64,000 bases of DNA from the NCBI GenBank assembly GCA_944548615.1, contig CALYMY010000044.1:1-64000 (forward strand), read 5' to 3'. The notes beneath the pieces are model-generated. The model was not told where the DNA came from. It worked only from the letters and a program-made list of their open reading frames with translations, and did not search any database. This DNA comes from Micropterix aruncella (Eukaryota > Arthropoda > Insecta > Lepidoptera > Micropterigidae). Shown piece after piece: positions 63,756 to 64,000 of the stretch (its first letter is position 1; every line of letters starts with the position of its first letter). Both the position numbers and the translations under genes were made by a program.

Positions 63756-64000
63756 AGGAGTTCCCTCGTCGGGAGCCAACCCTGGGTGCAGCAGCCATGT
63801 CATGGTGGAACTTAGTAATTGCCATCATAATGGAATGCCTATACCAAATTTCACGTCTCTACGGTTGACCGTTGAGGAGTTCCCTCGTCGGGAGCCAACC
63901 CTGGGTGCAGCAGCCATGTCATGGTGGAACTTAGTAATTGCCATCATAATGGAATGCCTATACCAAATTTCACGTCTCTACGGTTGACCGTTGAGGAGTT
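63756..64000. repeat. 119-bp satellite array, copy 16 (cut by window end)
   Basis: Two monomers and a few bases of a third, then the window ends; the array evidently continues. Confidence 0.97.

Larger units (their letters stand above)
1..64000. repeat. Composite higher-order satellite array, 4,030-bp HOR
   Basis: The whole window is one head-to-tail array. A landmark in the spacer (GGGAGGACTATTGATG, followed by the first 166-bp monomer) recurs at intervals of 4030, 3297, 5192, 4030, 4030, 4030, 3911, then seven times 4030, then 3532 bp. All departures from 4030 are whole numbers of 166-bp and 119-bp monomers: -8x166+5x119, +7x166, -1x119, -3x166. Each HOR reads spacer, 166-bp array, 119-bp array on the plus strand with no inversion. 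Away from the first 2 kb I found only about a dozen substitutions between HORs. This is the structure of a recently homogenised eukaryotic satellite of centromeric, pericentromeric or heterochromatic type; the chromosomal location cannot be told from sequence alone. Confidence 0.97.

Noticed and set aside
1..64000. Ribosomal DNA intergenic spacer with sub-repeats
   Set aside because: IGS sub-repeats would be interrupted by rRNA genes in each unit; no 18S, 5.8S, 28S or 5S sequence occurs in any 4,030-bp unit.

Overview
This window is one uninterrupted block of composite satellite DNA. It holds no intact gene, rRNA, tRNA, CRISPR array or recognisable transposon. The spliced-gene fragment described below, the kilobase-scale near-identical tandem units and the AT-rich monomers point to a eukaryote. 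An arthropod such as an insect is my best guess, from the promoter-like motifs and splice-acceptor style, but nothing in the sequence names the species.

Layout: a higher-order repeat (HOR) of 4,030 bp recurs head to tail. I number the copies 1 to 16 by the start of their spacer; a partial copy 0 opens the window (1-1405) and copy 16 runs off its end. Each HOR has three blocks in fixed order: (i) a 724-bp single-copy spacer; (ii) an AT-rich array of 166-bp monomers (about 31% G+C by hand count), normally 11 units u1-u11 plus 37 bp; (iii) an array of 119-bp monomers (about 50% G+C), normally 12 units plus 15 bp. These sum exactly to 4,030 (724 + 1,863 + 1,443). Eleven complete copies have exactly this length. 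The others differ only by whole monomers: copy 2 (3 x 166, 17 x 119), copy 3 (18 x 166), copy 7 (11 x 119), copies 15 and 16 (8 x 166), copy 0 (10 x 119).

The spacer carries what looks like the 5' end of a captured host gene on the minus strand. It has three degenerate repeats with X-box-like and ATCGATA motifs, then a polypyrimidine tract and splice acceptor, then an exon with an in-frame stop, a good Kozak context, an ATG and 44 codons. The exon is cut off by the 119-bp array. Every HOR may therefore carry a promoter-like element aimed, on the minus strand, through both satellites.

History readable from the sequence: monomers within an HOR are clearly diverged from one another, but corresponding positions in different HORs are almost identical, so the 4-kb unit spread recently. 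Unit-quantised gains and losses, hybrid monomers at breakpoints, and two variants shared between copies exactly five HORs apart record unequal exchange or segmental duplication. The first ~2 kb carries nearly all single-base indels, which suggests a lower-quality sequence end.
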